Positions 15,872-23,554 of a stretch of 24,494 bases of DNA are shown in pieces. Origin of the DNA: CAYQUC01 sp964420605 (GTDB lineage Bacteria; Pseudomonadota; Gammaproteobacteria; UBA6429; Thiohalophilaceae); NCBI GenBank assembly GCA_964420605.1, contig CAYQUC010000050.1, forward strand, positions 1 to 24,494. Direction: 5' to 3'. The translations under genes and the position numbers were made by a program. Each line of letters opens with the position of its first letter. The stretch's first letter is position 1. Under the pieces are notes generated by a model. That model was given only the letters and a program-made list of their open reading frames with translations. It did not search any database and was not told where the DNA came from.

Positions 15872-16672
15872 TCACTGAATAACCAATTCAAGTACAAATT
15901 TGGAGCCGAAATAGGCCAGCATTAAAAAGATAAAACCTATAATAGTCCAGTTGATTGCCGTTCGGCCGCGCCAACCAAATTGATGACGGCCCCATAAAAG
16001 TACCGCAAATGTAACCCAGCCTGAAATTGACAACAGTGTTTTGTGAACCAAGTGTTGTTCAAAGATATTGTCGAGATAAAATATTCCCGTGGCAAGTGAG
16101 AAGCTTAACAATAAAAATCCAATGGTAATGATATGAAATAATAAAGTTTCCATGGTTTCAAGTGGCGGTAATGCCCGAATAAAACCACCGGGATGCCGGT
16201 TTCGAATGTGTCGCTCTTGAATATACAGTAAAAGTGCCTGAACAGCAGCAATGCTGAGTAAACTGTACGATAAAATAGATATTAAAATATGCGATTCAAT
16301 ACCGAGCGATAATTGTTGGTTTAAATAATAATGGTGAGGACTTATAAACCTTAAAATAATAAAAAATGCGGCTATTGGCATAATTAGTATTGATAAATTT
16401 TCTACGGGATATTTTAGCATAGCTAGCAATAACAGCGTCATAATTAACCAACTGGTTAATGACAAAATACTGAATATGCTAATATCGATGCCCAACGGAG
16501 TATTCATTACTTGAACCAGTATTAATAGGTGTAAGGCATTGGCACTAAATCCAATGAAAATTAACAGGGATTTTTTATTAAATATACCTATAGGCTTATT
16601 AAGCAGGCGCAGAATAAACAATATTGCGCAAAAACAATAAATGAGGCTCGTTGTAATGCTTAAAAATGACAT
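15872..16672 (-). CDS. ypjD: CcsA-like inner-membrane protein YpjD
   Basis: A protein of about 266 residues with roughly eight membrane helices of the CcsA/CcmC (cytochrome c assembly) fold. Near the C-terminal part are HKTLLSISGWVTFAVLLWGRHQFGWRGRTAINWTI in pieces that match the family (LLWGRHQFGWRGRTA). Other sections: LGIESHILISILSYSLLSIAAVQALLL and LPPLETMETLLFH. In E. coli the equivalent gene lies beside corB and ffh, and a role in magnesium/cobalt tolerance has been proposed. I chose the ATG at 16672 because GGAAAA lies just upstream and the length then fits the family; the frame is open to ATG 16756 but that adds 28 residues that break the first helix. Confidence 0.86.
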   Translation of the reverse strand: MSFLSITTSLIYCFCAILFILRLLNKPIGIFNKKSLLIFIGFSANALHLLILVQVMNTPLGIDISIFSILSLTSWLIMTLLLLAMLKYPVENLSILIMPIAAFFIILRFISPHHYYLNQQLSLGIESHILISILSYSLLSIAAVQALLLYIQERHIRNRHPGGFIRALPPLETMETLLFHIITIGFLLLSFSLATGIFYLDNIFEQHLVHKTLLSISGWVTFAVLLWGRHQFGWRGRTAINWTIIGFIFLMLAYFGSKFVLELVIQ

Positions 16673-16974
16673 AAATTTTCCGTGACCAGACTTTAAACAA
16701 TATGATGGCATAATGTTTAAGAAAAAAGATAGGGTTTTTAGCTGATTTTTATGCAAACTAGTTAATATTTAAGGAAATTATTGTTTCATAATATAATTTA
16801 TGCACCTACACTTATACATTGTAAGTTGTTCAAATCGTTCAACTTGATCGAATGAAGATTATTTGAGCAATTCGGTGCAATTCGATAGCGTTTACTGTAA
16901 GTTAGTAAATAAGCTGGTTGTAAAAAACTGTACAAAAATAAAATATATGAAAAATATTCAGGATTAGCTCGAAG
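16673..16974. other. Divergent intergenic region between ypjD and the phosphodiesterase-like gene
   Basis: About 300 AT-rich bases between divergent genes, with no convincing gene. GCAATTCG occurs twice at 16867-16874 and 16877-16884, a 10-base period that puts both copies on the same face of the helix and could be an operator. Weak -10-like AT stretches are present in both directions but no clear promoter. Confidence 0.4.
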
Positions 16975-17739
16975 ATGGAACTTCAAGTTTTAGGTTGTAG
17001 CGGTGGTATTGGAGAAGATCTCCGAACAACAACATTTTTACTCGATGATGATGCATTGATTGATGCAGGAACTGGTGTGGGTGATTTAAGCCTAGATCAA
17101 ATGCAAAAACTCAGGCATATATTTTTAACGCATTCTCATTTAGATCACATTGCTGGCATTCCGTTATTAGTTGATACCGTATTTGGTTCGCACGAAGAAC
17201 CGGTTGTTATTCATGCTCAAGAAGTAACAATTAATGCCTTACGAGCCCATGTTTTTAATAATATAATTTGGCCTGATTTTTCGTTGCTGCCTAATCGCGA
17301 GAGGCCAGCAATTCGTTACCAAGCGATGGTTCCGGGCGAAATTTATCAGCTCGGTGATCGCCGAATTGAAATGATAACAGTAAATCATATAGTTCCTGGT
17401 GTTGCTTACCGAGTTGAGACTCCTACTGGCGTATTTGCATTTAGTGGTGATACTTCAACAACCGATCATTTATGGCAACGATTAAATGCCAGCGATAAAT
17501 TGGATTTGTTGTTTGTTGAATCAGCATTTGCCAATAAAGATCAACATTTAAGTAAATTAGCGGGTCACTATTGTCCCGATACTTTAGCCGCCGATTTGAA
17601 AAAACTAAAGCACCAACCGGATATATACCTCAGTCATGCTAAACCTGGTGATGAGGAGTTGATTCTGAATGAGTGCCAGAAAATAGTTACTACCCATAAG
17701 GTCAAATCATTAAAGGGTAAAATGCAGTTTACAGTGTAA
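16975..17739 (+). CDS. Metallo-beta-lactamase-fold hydrolase, 3',5'-cyclic-nucleotide phosphodiesterase-like
   Basis: A 254-residue stand-alone metallo-beta-lactamase fold. The metal motif THSHLDH is at 52-58, with further metal ligands plausible at His138 (VNHIVPG), Asp159 (FSGDTST) and His221 (LSHAKPGD). The segment HSHLDHIAGIPLLVD resembles the signature of class II cyclic-nucleotide phosphodiesterases, and the VFAFSGDTSTTDHLW part fits the same group. A substrate of cAMP is plausible but not provable; RNase Z-like or other phosphodiesterase activity cannot be excluded. No signal peptide is seen. It has a weak ribosome site (GGA, 11 bases upstream). It precedes ffh in the same direction with 82 bases between, which contain a promoter-like sequence. 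Confidence 0.82.
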   Translation: MELQVLGCSGGIGEDLRTTTFLLDDDALIDAGTGVGDLSLDQMQKLRHIFLTHSHLDHIAGIPLLVDTVFGSHEEPVVIHAQEVTINALRAHVFNNIIWPDFSLLPNRERPAIRYQAMVPGEIYQLGDRRIEMITVNHIVPGVAYRVETPTGVFAFSGDTSTTDHLWQRLNASDKLDLLFVESAFANKDQHLSKLAGHYCPDTLAADLKKLKHQPDIYLSHAKPGDEELILNECQKIVTTHKVKSLKGKMQFTV

Positions 17740-17751
17740 ATGTGTGTATCA

Positions 17752-17781
17752 TTCGATATACACTCGATTAAATAGTATAAT
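17752..17781 (+). promoter_or_regulatory. Candidate ffh promoter
   Basis: A perfect TATAAT at 17776-17781 lies about 40 bases before the ffh start. The best -35 with 18-base spacing is TTCGAT (17752-17757), a poor match. An inverted repeat GTGTAT/ATACAC overlaps the -35 side. Confidence 0.4.
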
Positions 17782-17821
17782 CCCCAATTAATTTAAAAAT
17801 CTTTGATAGGCTAGAAATAAT

Positions 17822-19177
17822 ATGTTTGATGGACTTTCGGATCGACTTGGACAGACAGTACGGAATTTACGCGGTATTGGTCGATTATCTGATGATAATA
17901 TAAAAGACAGTTTACGTGATGTACGACTTGCGTTACTTGAGGCTGATGTTGCACTGCCGGTTGTTAAACAATTTATTGAAGATATCAAAGTTAAAGCGGT
18001 TGGTGACACTGTTTTAAAGAGCCTGACTCCGGGACAAGCTTTTATCAAAGTGGTTAACGATGAATTAGTGTCGTTAATGGGAGAAAAGAATAACGCGCTG
18101 GATCTAGCGAGTAAGCCACCAGTCGTGATTTTGATGGCAGGGCTCCAGGGAGCGGGTAAAACCACAACCGTTGCTAAACTAGCCAAACTGCTAACAACCG
18201 AACATAAAAAGAACGTATTAATGGTTAGTGTCGATGTGTATCGACCTGCTGCGATTGAACAACTGGCTATTTTAGGTAAAGAAATCAATGTTGATACTTT
18301 TGACAGCAATTCCAAGCACAGCCCGATTGATATCGCTAAAAAAGCATTAAAAGAAGCAAAAATTAAAAATAATGATGTTGTTATCATTGATACTGCGGGT
18401 CGCTTGCATATCGATGACGAGATGATGTCTGAAATTCGTGAACTACATGCAGTCTGTGAACCTCAAGAAACCTTGTTTGTGGTGGATAGCATGACCGGTC
18501 AAGATGCTGCGGTTACAGCTAAGGCGTTTAATGATGCATTACCGTTAACCGGGGTGGTACTCACCAAAACCGATGGTGATGCTCGTGGTGGCGCAGCTTT
18601 ATCAATCCGCCAAATTACCGGTGTACCGATTAAGTTTATGGGGGTCGGTGAAAAAATTGATGCACTTCAGGCATTTTATCCCGATCGCGTTGCCAATCGA
18701 ATACTTGGTATGGGGGATATCGTTAGTCTGGTTGAAGATGTCCAAAAAAATGTCGATCAAGATCAGGCGTTAAAATTAGCGAATAAGATCAAAAAAGGTA
18801 AAGGTTTTGATTTAGGTGATTTTAAAGATCAACTAAATCAAATGCGTAATATGGGCGGCATGGCTGGACTAGTCGATAAGTTGCCTGGAATGTCTGGTAA
18901 AATGGCCGGAATGAAAGATAAAGTGAATGATAAACAGCTTGTGCAGTTAGAAGCCATTATAAACTCAATGACCTTAAAAGAACGACGTTTTCCGGATGTT
19001 ATCAAAGGTTCTCGTAAACGGCGTATTGCGAATGGGTCAGGGACACAAATTCAAGATGTTAATCGTTTATTGAAACAATTTAAGCAAATGCAAAAAATGA
19101 TGAAGAAAATGTCCAAAGGCGGCTTAAAAAACATGATGCGTGGTATGGCCGGAAAAATGCCACCGGGTATGATGTAA
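17822..19177 (+). CDS. ffh: Signal recognition particle protein Ffh (SRP54)
   Basis: A 451-residue SRP GTPase that binds 4.5S RNA and signal sequences on ribosomes and hands them to FtsY at the membrane. Residues about 1-90 are the N domain (starts MFDGLSDRLGQTVRNLRG). The G domain has G1 GLQGAGKTTT (108-117), DVYRPAAIEQL, G3 DTAGRLH (190-196) and G4 TKTDGDARGG (248-257). The methionine-rich M domain starts near 325 and ends MMKKMSKGGLKNMMRGM, with the RNA-binding ERRFPDVIKGSRKRRIANGSG stretch. Full length. The ribosome site is weak (TAGG, spaced widely). It precedes rpsP by 179 bases, which contain the rpsP promoter. Confidence 0.98.
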   Translation: MFDGLSDRLGQTVRNLRGIGRLSDDNIKDSLRDVRLALLEADVALPVVKQFIEDIKVKAVGDTVLKSLTPGQAFIKVVNDELVSLMGEKNNALDLASKPPVVILMAGLQGAGKTTTVAKLAKLLTTEHKKNVLMVSVDVYRPAAIEQLAILGKEINVDTFDSNSKHSPIDIAKKALKEAKIKNNDVVIIDTAGRLHIDDEMMSEIRELHAVCEPQETLFVVDSMTGQDAAVTAKAFNDALPLTGVVLTKTDGDARGGAALSIRQITGVPIKFMGVGEKIDALQAFYPDRVANRILGMGDIVSLVEDVQKNVDQDQALKLANKIKKGKGFDLGDFKDQLNQMRNMGGMAGLVDKLPGMSGKMAGMKDKVNDKQLVQLEAIINSMTLKERRFPDVIKGSRKRRIANGSGTQIQDVNRLLKQFKQMQKMMKKMSKGGLKNMMRGMAGKMPPGMM

Positions 19178-19219
19178 TGCTAAATTTATAGAATTTTCAG
19201 AATATTAGTTATATTTAAC

Positions 19220-19247
19220 TTCACATTTGATAAAAATCAGGTAAAAT
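19220..19247 (+). promoter_or_regulatory. Candidate promoter of the rpsP-rimM-trmD operon
   Basis: TTCACA (19220-19225, 5 of 6) and TAAAAT (19242-19247, 5 of 6) are 16 bases apart, about 110 bases before rpsP. It is a good match for a sigma70 promoter and sits where the trmD operon promoter lies in related bacteria. Confidence 0.5.
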
Positions 19248-19356
19248 GCCCGATTCAGCTTGATAGCTTGTGTAATTTGAATGAATTATCGCAGCAAAGA
19301 TTTTAGCTACACATACAAAACTTAAAAAACTTAAATTTTAGAGGCTTACATTAATA

Positions 19357-19611
19357 ATGGTCACAATCCGATTATCTCTTGGCGGCGCGAAAAAACGTCC
19401 ATTTTATCAAATTGTTGTTGCGGATAGCCGTAATGCTCGTGACGGTCGTTATATCGAACGTGTTGGATACTACAACCCTAGAGCAAAGGGTGGTGAAACT
19501 GGCTTGGAATTAAAGCATGATCGTATTGACTATTGGATATCAAATGGTGCCCAAACGTCTGATCGTGTCGCAAAACTTCTTAAAGACGCTGCTAAAAAAG
19601 CGGCTGCTTAA
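19357..19611 (+). CDS. rpsP: Small-subunit ribosomal protein bS16
   Basis: An 84-residue bS16 of the 30S subunit. The start VTIRLSLGGAKKRPFYQIVV and ADSRNARDGRYIERVGYYNP are almost textbook, followed by KHDRIDYWISNGAQTSDRV. It ends with a short Ala/Lys tail. The ATG has GAGG upstream as ribosome site. First gene of the rpsP-rimM-trmD-rplS group, the usual order. A stable hairpin lies between its stop codon and rimM. Confidence 0.98.
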   Translation: MVTIRLSLGGAKKRPFYQIVVADSRNARDGRYIERVGYYNPRAKGGETGLELKHDRIDYWISNGAQTSDRVAKLLKDAAKKAAA

Positions 19612-19622
19612 TTAGAAAATTG

Positions 19623-19659
19623 GGGCAGGTTCCTGCCCTAATTTCATAGTTGAACCTGC
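19623..19659 (+). promoter_or_regulatory. Two competing RNA hairpins between rpsP and rimM
   Basis: Hairpin one pairs GGGCAGG (19623-19629) with CCTGCCC (19632-19638); the two-base TT between the arms means the innermost pairs must open to give a usable loop. Hairpin two pairs GCAGGTTC (19625-19632) with GAACCTGC (19652-19659), 8 bp and perfect. They share the same 5' arm and cannot form together. There is no U-tract, so a processing, stability or translation role fits better than termination. The second arm ends about 20 bases before the rimM start. Confidence 0.6.
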
Positions 19660-19680
19660 TAGCATTACCTAGTTGTGCTA

Positions 19681-20229
19681 ATGTCTGACTCAAATACCCC
19701 ACACTATATTAAAGTTGGCCATATTGGCTCTGCCTACGGTCTTAAAGGCTGGGTTAATATAATTTCCTATACCCAACCTAAAACGAATATCATTGATTAT
19801 TCACCGTGGTATATACAGCCTCGTTTTCAGCAACGAGATGAGACATATCAACTTGTTAAAGTTGAACAAATACGCAAGCACGGCAAAGGAATCGTCGCTC
19901 AATTACCTGAATGTAATGACCGCACTGCTGCCGAAAGTTTAAAAAATATTCCAATTGCTATTTTACGTGAACAGTTACCAGCGCAAGCCAGTGATGAATA
20001 TTATTGGCATGATTTAATTGGTTTGACCGTGACTACGGTTGATGATATTAAATTGGGTACAGTAACCGATTTGCTTGAAACTGGCGCGAATGATGTTTTG
20101 GTGGTGGAAGAAGAGCTTATTGCGGGTAAAACCAAAATCCGCCTAATTCCCTTTATTCGACCTGCGGTTGTCACAAAAATAGATTTAATAGCGGAATCAA
20201 TTGTTGTTGATTGGGATCCTGAGTTTTAA
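19681..20229 (+). CDS. rimM: 16S rRNA processing protein RimM
   Basis: A protein of 182 residues that helps 30S maturation by binding bS19/16S head. The N-terminal RimM domain has KVGHIGSAYGLKGWVNI, and the C-terminal PRC barrel YYWHDLIGLTV, LGTVTDLLETGANDVLVV and RLIPFIRPAVV, ending in VDWDPEF as in E. coli. The ATG at 19681 is preferred; an in-frame GTG six bases upstream (19675) would add two residues. Neither has a clear ribosome site, consistent with low translation relative to rpsP. It lies 69 bases after rpsP and 29 before trmD. Confidence 0.96.
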   Translation: MSDSNTPHYIKVGHIGSAYGLKGWVNIISYTQPKTNIIDYSPWYIQPRFQQRDETYQLVKVEQIRKHGKGIVAQLPECNDRTAAESLKNIPIAILREQLPAQASDEYYWHDLIGLTVTTVDDIKLGTVTDLLETGANDVLVVEEELIAGKTKIRLIPFIRPAVVTKIDLIAESIVVDWDPEF

Positions 20230-20258
20230 ATTCATTTGGAAATTGATAGAGTGTTTTA

Positions 20259-21014
20259 ATGAAAATTAATATAGTGACTTTATTTCCTGAAATGTTTCGC
20301 GCGATTACCGATTTTGGTATTAGCGGCAAAGCAAGCCACAGTGGTATCGTTGATATCACCTTCACAAATCCTCGTGATTTTACCCAAGATCGACACAGGA
20401 CTGTCGATGATCGTCCTTATGGTGGCGGTCCGGGAATGGTGTTAATGGCAGGCCCATTACGCGAGGCTATTCGCGATGCTCGTCAAAATGCAAGTAAAGG
20501 TGCCCGAGTTATTTATTTATCACCTCAGGGCCGTAGACTGGATCAGCGTGCATTACGTGAGTTCTCCCATAAACAGGAGCTTATATTTGTTTGTGGCCGA
20601 TATGAAGGCATTGATGAGCGTGTTATATCCGCTGAAGTTGATGAAGAATGGTCGATTGGTGATTATGTACTCAGTGGTGGTGAAATTCCGGCTATGGTTA
20701 TAATCGATGGCATCATTCGTTTATTACCCAATGCATTAGGACATCCTGACTCAGCGAGTTCCGACTCATTCAGTCAAGATTTTATGGGCGGCTTACTGGA
20801 CTACCCACAATTTACGCGACCAGAAGAACTCGACGGTGAATTCGTACCAAATGTTTTATTGAGTGGTGATCATCAAGCAATTTTACGCTGGCGTCAAAAA
20901 CAGGCATTAGGTCGAACTTGGTTACGTCGACCCGATTTATTGCAAGAGCTGGATTTAGATCAAGAACAGCAATTATTGTTGTCAGAATTTATACACGAAA
21001 ATGATGTGGAGTAA
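20259..21014 (+). CDS. trmD: tRNA (guanine37-N1)-methyltransferase
   Basis: A 251-residue SPOUT-class enzyme that makes m1G37 in tRNAs with SAM, preventing +1 frameshifts. The trefoil-knot SAM site is intact: YLSPQGR (86-92), CGRYEGIDER (112-121) and SIGDYVLSGGE (132-142). The catalytic aspartate is Asp169 (SASSDSFS), same number as in E. coli, and the linker/C-terminal domain has LLDYPQFTRPEE and PNVLLSGDH. It starts KINIVTLFPEMF. Length is normal. It ends 207 bases before rplS, where another promoter is predicted. Confidence 0.98.
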   Translation: MKINIVTLFPEMFRAITDFGISGKASHSGIVDITFTNPRDFTQDRHRTVDDRPYGGGPGMVLMAGPLREAIRDARQNASKGARVIYLSPQGRRLDQRALREFSHKQELIFVCGRYEGIDERVISAEVDEEWSIGDYVLSGGEIPAMVIIDGIIRLLPNALGHPDSASSDSFSQDFMGGLLDYPQFTRPEELDGEFVPNVLLSGDHQAILRWRQKQALGRTWLRRPDLLQELDLDQEQQLLLSEFIHENDVE

Positions 21015-21126
21015 TTGACCCAAGTGTGGTTATGAGCTAATAAATTTGTTGAGTTGTATTATTGTCACTTTATTCTGCATTTCTTCAAAATATTTTCATA
21101 TATCCGTGTTTTTCATTGATTTGGCA

Positions 21127-21156
21127 TTATCATCTTTAATGTTATTCGTATATAAT
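21127..21156 (+). promoter_or_regulatory. Candidate rplS promoter
   Basis: TTATCA (21127-21132, 4 of 6) and a perfect TATAAT (21151-21156) with 18 bases between. The predicted leader contains a 5-bp hairpin GCTAT/ATAGC (21172-21176 with 21185-21189). An own promoter would let L19 be made at a higher level than RimM and TrmD. Confidence 0.45.
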
Positions 21157-21221
21157 ATCGCGGCATTATTGGCTATCGCAGCGTATAGCAACTTAATTTT
21201 GGGTATTTGGAGTCTTTCATT

Positions 21222-21569
21222 ATGAGCAACATTATTAAAGAGTTAGAAGCAGAACAGTTAAAAGCAGATGTGCCTGAGTTCAGTCCAGGTGATACTCTTG
21301 TTGTTCAAGTAAAAGTAAAAGAGGGTGATCGTGAACGATTACAGGCTTTTGAAGGTGTCGTTATCGCCATTAAAAACCGAGGTCTAAATTCCTCATTTAC
21401 ACTACGAAAAATTTCACACGGTGAGGGTGTTGAGCGAGTATTTCAAACTCACAGTCCAATCATTGGAGAGATTAAAGTCAAACGTCGTGGTGATGTTCGA
21501 CGAGCAAAATTATATTACCTTCGTGAGTTACAAGGTAAAGCTGCTCGAATTAAAGAAAAATTAGGTTAA
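21222..21569 (+). CDS. rplS: Large-subunit ribosomal protein bL19
   Basis: A 115-residue bL19, located at the 30S-50S interface. The start MSNIIKELEAEQLK and the core FEGVVIAIKNRGLNSSFTLRK, GEGVERVFQTHSP and VKRRGDVRRAKLYYLRE match the E. coli protein nearly throughout, and the length is identical. I chose the ATG at 21222 because GGAG lies 9 bases upstream; an in-frame TTG at 21207 overlaps that ribosome site and is rejected. A strong terminator follows 72 bases after the stop. Confidence 0.98.
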   Translation: MSNIIKELEAEQLKADVPEFSPGDTLVVQVKVKEGDRERLQAFEGVVIAIKNRGLNSSFTLRKISHGEGVERVFQTHSPIIGEIKVKRRGDVRRAKLYYLRELQGKAARIKEKLG

Positions 21570-21641
21570 CGCTTAGTGTGGTTTAATTTGAGTTCTGCTT
21601 AACTTGATTCGATTATTTTTAGAACGAATGAGTTATTAATT

Positions 21642-21678
21642 AAACGGGTATACCTTAGTCAGGTATATCCGTTTTTTT
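21642..21678 (+). terminator. Rho-independent terminator after rplS
   Basis: A 13-bp stem (21642-21654 with 21662-21674, one G-U pair) with a 7-base loop is followed by a run of T (21672-21678). It is placed right for the end of the ribosomal operon. Confidence 0.92.
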
Positions 21679-22459
21679 ATGGCCGTTGGATTCTGATAGT
21701 GAGTAGTTATGCTTAACGTTAAATGCGGAAGTTCTCTAATAACAATTACTGTAGTGACTAAAAAACCATCAGCATTGACAGAAATATAAAAGAAACACAA
21801 GAATTGAACAATAACTATACACTTGTTAAAACTATTTACGCAGTCAAGACAATTATTACTAAACTTAGTAGTTGCATCACAGTATACTAAATGCAATTAT
21901 ATCGTTAGTATAAGAAAAGACTTATAAGGATAGTAAGTAAATGATCCGCTCGTACTTTGCAGTCTTGGCTTTAATTATCATTAGGAAAAGTGATATTAAA
22001 GTTCAAGGATATCATCTTATTAACTTAAAGTTTCTAAAGCAAACTTTGGTTAACCTTATGTCTCTTTTTTCTCAATTACAATTAAACAACAATAAAAAGA
22101 TACATTTCTAAAATAAAACATTTTTATAAATTTAATTTTAAACATAATTTGACTGAGATATTTTTCCAAATGCGGGCTGGTTCTCGTTTTTATGAGTATT
22201 TCAGCCGGATAGGCTAAAACTTAAAGACAAATATTCACTAAACTTAATGCTAGTAATTTAAAATAAATTAAAATTTCGTCCTACTGAATTTTACAGTTAG
22301 TCGTGTTAAGTTTAATCCAATGTTATTGTTGTATCATCGGATACTACAAACAGAGGGCTTGGTGATTCATGTGGTTAAGTTAATGGAATAAGACAGCGTG
22401 CTAAAAATGGTTATAAAATCATCTACATGCTGTTTAATAATTAAAGAAGGAAAATTATA
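21679..22459. other. Long intergenic region between rplS and xerD
   Basis: About 780 AT-rich bases with no convincing gene. Visible items: an inverted repeat TTGCAT/ATGCAA (21872-21877, 21891-21896) overlapping a TATACT; one small open frame (21941-22111, listed separately); a GGCTG/CAGCC stem (22175-22179 with 22202-22206). The stretch before xerD probably holds its promoter and leader. The low GC and short scattered frames suggest a decayed gene or an untranslated RNA. Confidence 0.5.
21941..22111 (+). CDS. Possible small protein of 56 residues, unknown
   Basis: An ATG with AAGGATAG upstream opens a 56-codon frame. The first 14 residues (MIRSYFAVLALIII) look like a membrane-anchor segment, followed by a basic, low-complexity part rich in Leu, Lys and Asn. 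No family is recognised. It may be a real small membrane protein, the remnant of a longer gene, or chance in AT-rich DNA. Confidence 0.2.
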   Translation: MIRSYFAVLALIIIRKSDIKVQGYHLINLKFLKQTLVNLMSLFSQLQLNNNKKIHF

Positions 22460-23341
22460 ATGAAAGTGATCGAACAGTTTTTAGATACACTATGGGTTGA
22501 ACGTGGGCTTAGCAATAACACTATAGATGCATATCGCAGCGATATGGAACGTTTTCATAATTGGCTCGACCAAAATAATTTAGCCTTATTGCATGCTGGA
22601 CAAGATGATATTACAAACTATCTGGCTATCTACGTAGAAAGTAATGCAAGTCCACGCAGCACTGCCCGACGATTATCCACATTAAGACGTTTTTATGGTT
22701 ACCTTTGCAAAGAAGGCACTCGTGAAGATGATCCAACTACATTAATACATGCTCCAAAATTAGGAAGAAGTTTACCCAAAGTATTATCTGAGGGTGAAGT
22801 TGAAAAGTTGTTAAATGCTCCTGACGTGAAATCAGTGCTTGGTATGCGTGATCGCTGTATGCTTGAAGTGTTATATGCTAGTGGGCTTCGCGTGTCAGAA
22901 TTAGTTCAACTTGAATTAAGCCAGTTAAATTTAAAAATGGGCGTTATTCACATAAACGGCAAAGGCAATAAAGAACGACTTGTACCGCTAGGTGAAGAAG
23001 CGATTAACTGGTTGGAAGATTACATTAATGGTACACGAAAATCTTTATTGCAAGATTCAGATAGCGATGCATTATTTTTAACTCACAGAAAGCATGGCAT
23101 GACTCGACAAGCTTTTTGGCACATTATTAAACGTTATGCGAATTTAGTTGGAATATCTAAACACTTATCACCACACACACTACGTCATGCATTTGCAACG
23201 CATCTTCTTAATAATGGTGCTGACTTACGTGTCGTTCAAATGTTACTCGGTCATAGTGATTTATCAACAACACAAATTTACACCCATGTTGCTCAAGAGC
23301 GTTTGAAAAAAATACACGAGGAACATCATCCTCGCGGTTAA
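22460..23341 (+). CDS. xerD: Tyrosine recombinase XerD
   Basis: A 293-residue Xer recombinase acting at dif with XerC and FtsK to resolve chromosome dimers. The N-terminal SAM-like DNA-binding domain (about 1-100) contains WVERGLSNNTIDAYRSDMERF. The catalytic domain has Arg144 (YASGLRVSELV), Lys168 (HINGKGNKER), His239 and Arg242 (PHTLRHAFATHLL), His265 (LLGHSDLSTTQ) and Tyr274 (IYTHV), so the active site is complete. The C-terminal tail KIHEEHHPRG fits XerD, and the neighbour dsbC supports XerD rather than XerC. The ribosome site is good (AAGGAA, 8 bases). Confidence 0.95.
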   Translation: MKVIEQFLDTLWVERGLSNNTIDAYRSDMERFHNWLDQNNLALLHAGQDDITNYLAIYVESNASPRSTARRLSTLRRFYGYLCKEGTREDDPTTLIHAPKLGRSLPKVLSEGEVEKLLNAPDVKSVLGMRDRCMLEVLYASGLRVSELVQLELSQLNLKMGVIHINGKGNKERLVPLGEEAINWLEDYINGTRKSLLQDSDSDALFLTHRKHGMTRQAFWHIIKRYANLVGISKHLSPHTLRHAFATHLLNNGADLRVVQMLLGHSDLSTTQIYTHVAQERLKKIHEEHHPRG

Positions 23342-23364
23342 GCATTATAAGCAACTCGATATTG

Positions 23365-23387
23365 GCAGACGAAAACTGTTCGTCTGC
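23365..23387 (+). terminator. Hairpin after xerD, possible terminator
   Basis: A perfect 9-bp stem (GCAGACGAA at 23365-23373 with TTCGTCTGC at 23379-23387) with a 5-base loop, 23 bases after the xerD stop codon. No clean U-tract follows, so it may act as a weak or Rho-assisted terminator or protect the mRNA end. Confidence 0.5.
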
Positions 23388-23554
23388 TACTAGTCCTTAG
23401 TTTTAAAGTGGTTGTCGTACACCTATCCCAACTTTCTTTGTGGTTTTTGCTAATTATAAATTAATTTCATAATTACTGAATTATTTAACTGATTTGCGGT
23501 CAATTACCTTTATACTAGTTATACAATTTGACTTACAACAATCAGGAATTATTT

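Noticed and set aside
15872..16756. Longer ypjD starting at 16756
   Set aside because: The start at 16672 has a better ribosome site and a length close to the E. coli protein; the extra 28 residues are polar and precede the first membrane helix.
17788..18387. 199-codon minus-strand frame opposite ffh
   Set aside because: It is antisense to conserved GTPase motifs of ffh and has Ser/Leu/Thr-rich composition typical of a shadow frame.
21207..21221. TTG start of rplS five codons upstream
   Set aside because: It overlaps the GGAG ribosome site used by the ATG at 21222, and bL19 begins MSNII in relatives.
21636..21896. Minus-strand frame of 86 codons downstream of rplS
   Set aside because: It runs through the strong rplS terminator hairpin, has no recognisable family and odd composition.
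22170..22216. c-di-GMP or other known riboswitch before xerD
   Set aside because: Only a short GGCTG/CAGCC stem is visible and the conserved core sequences of known classes are absent.
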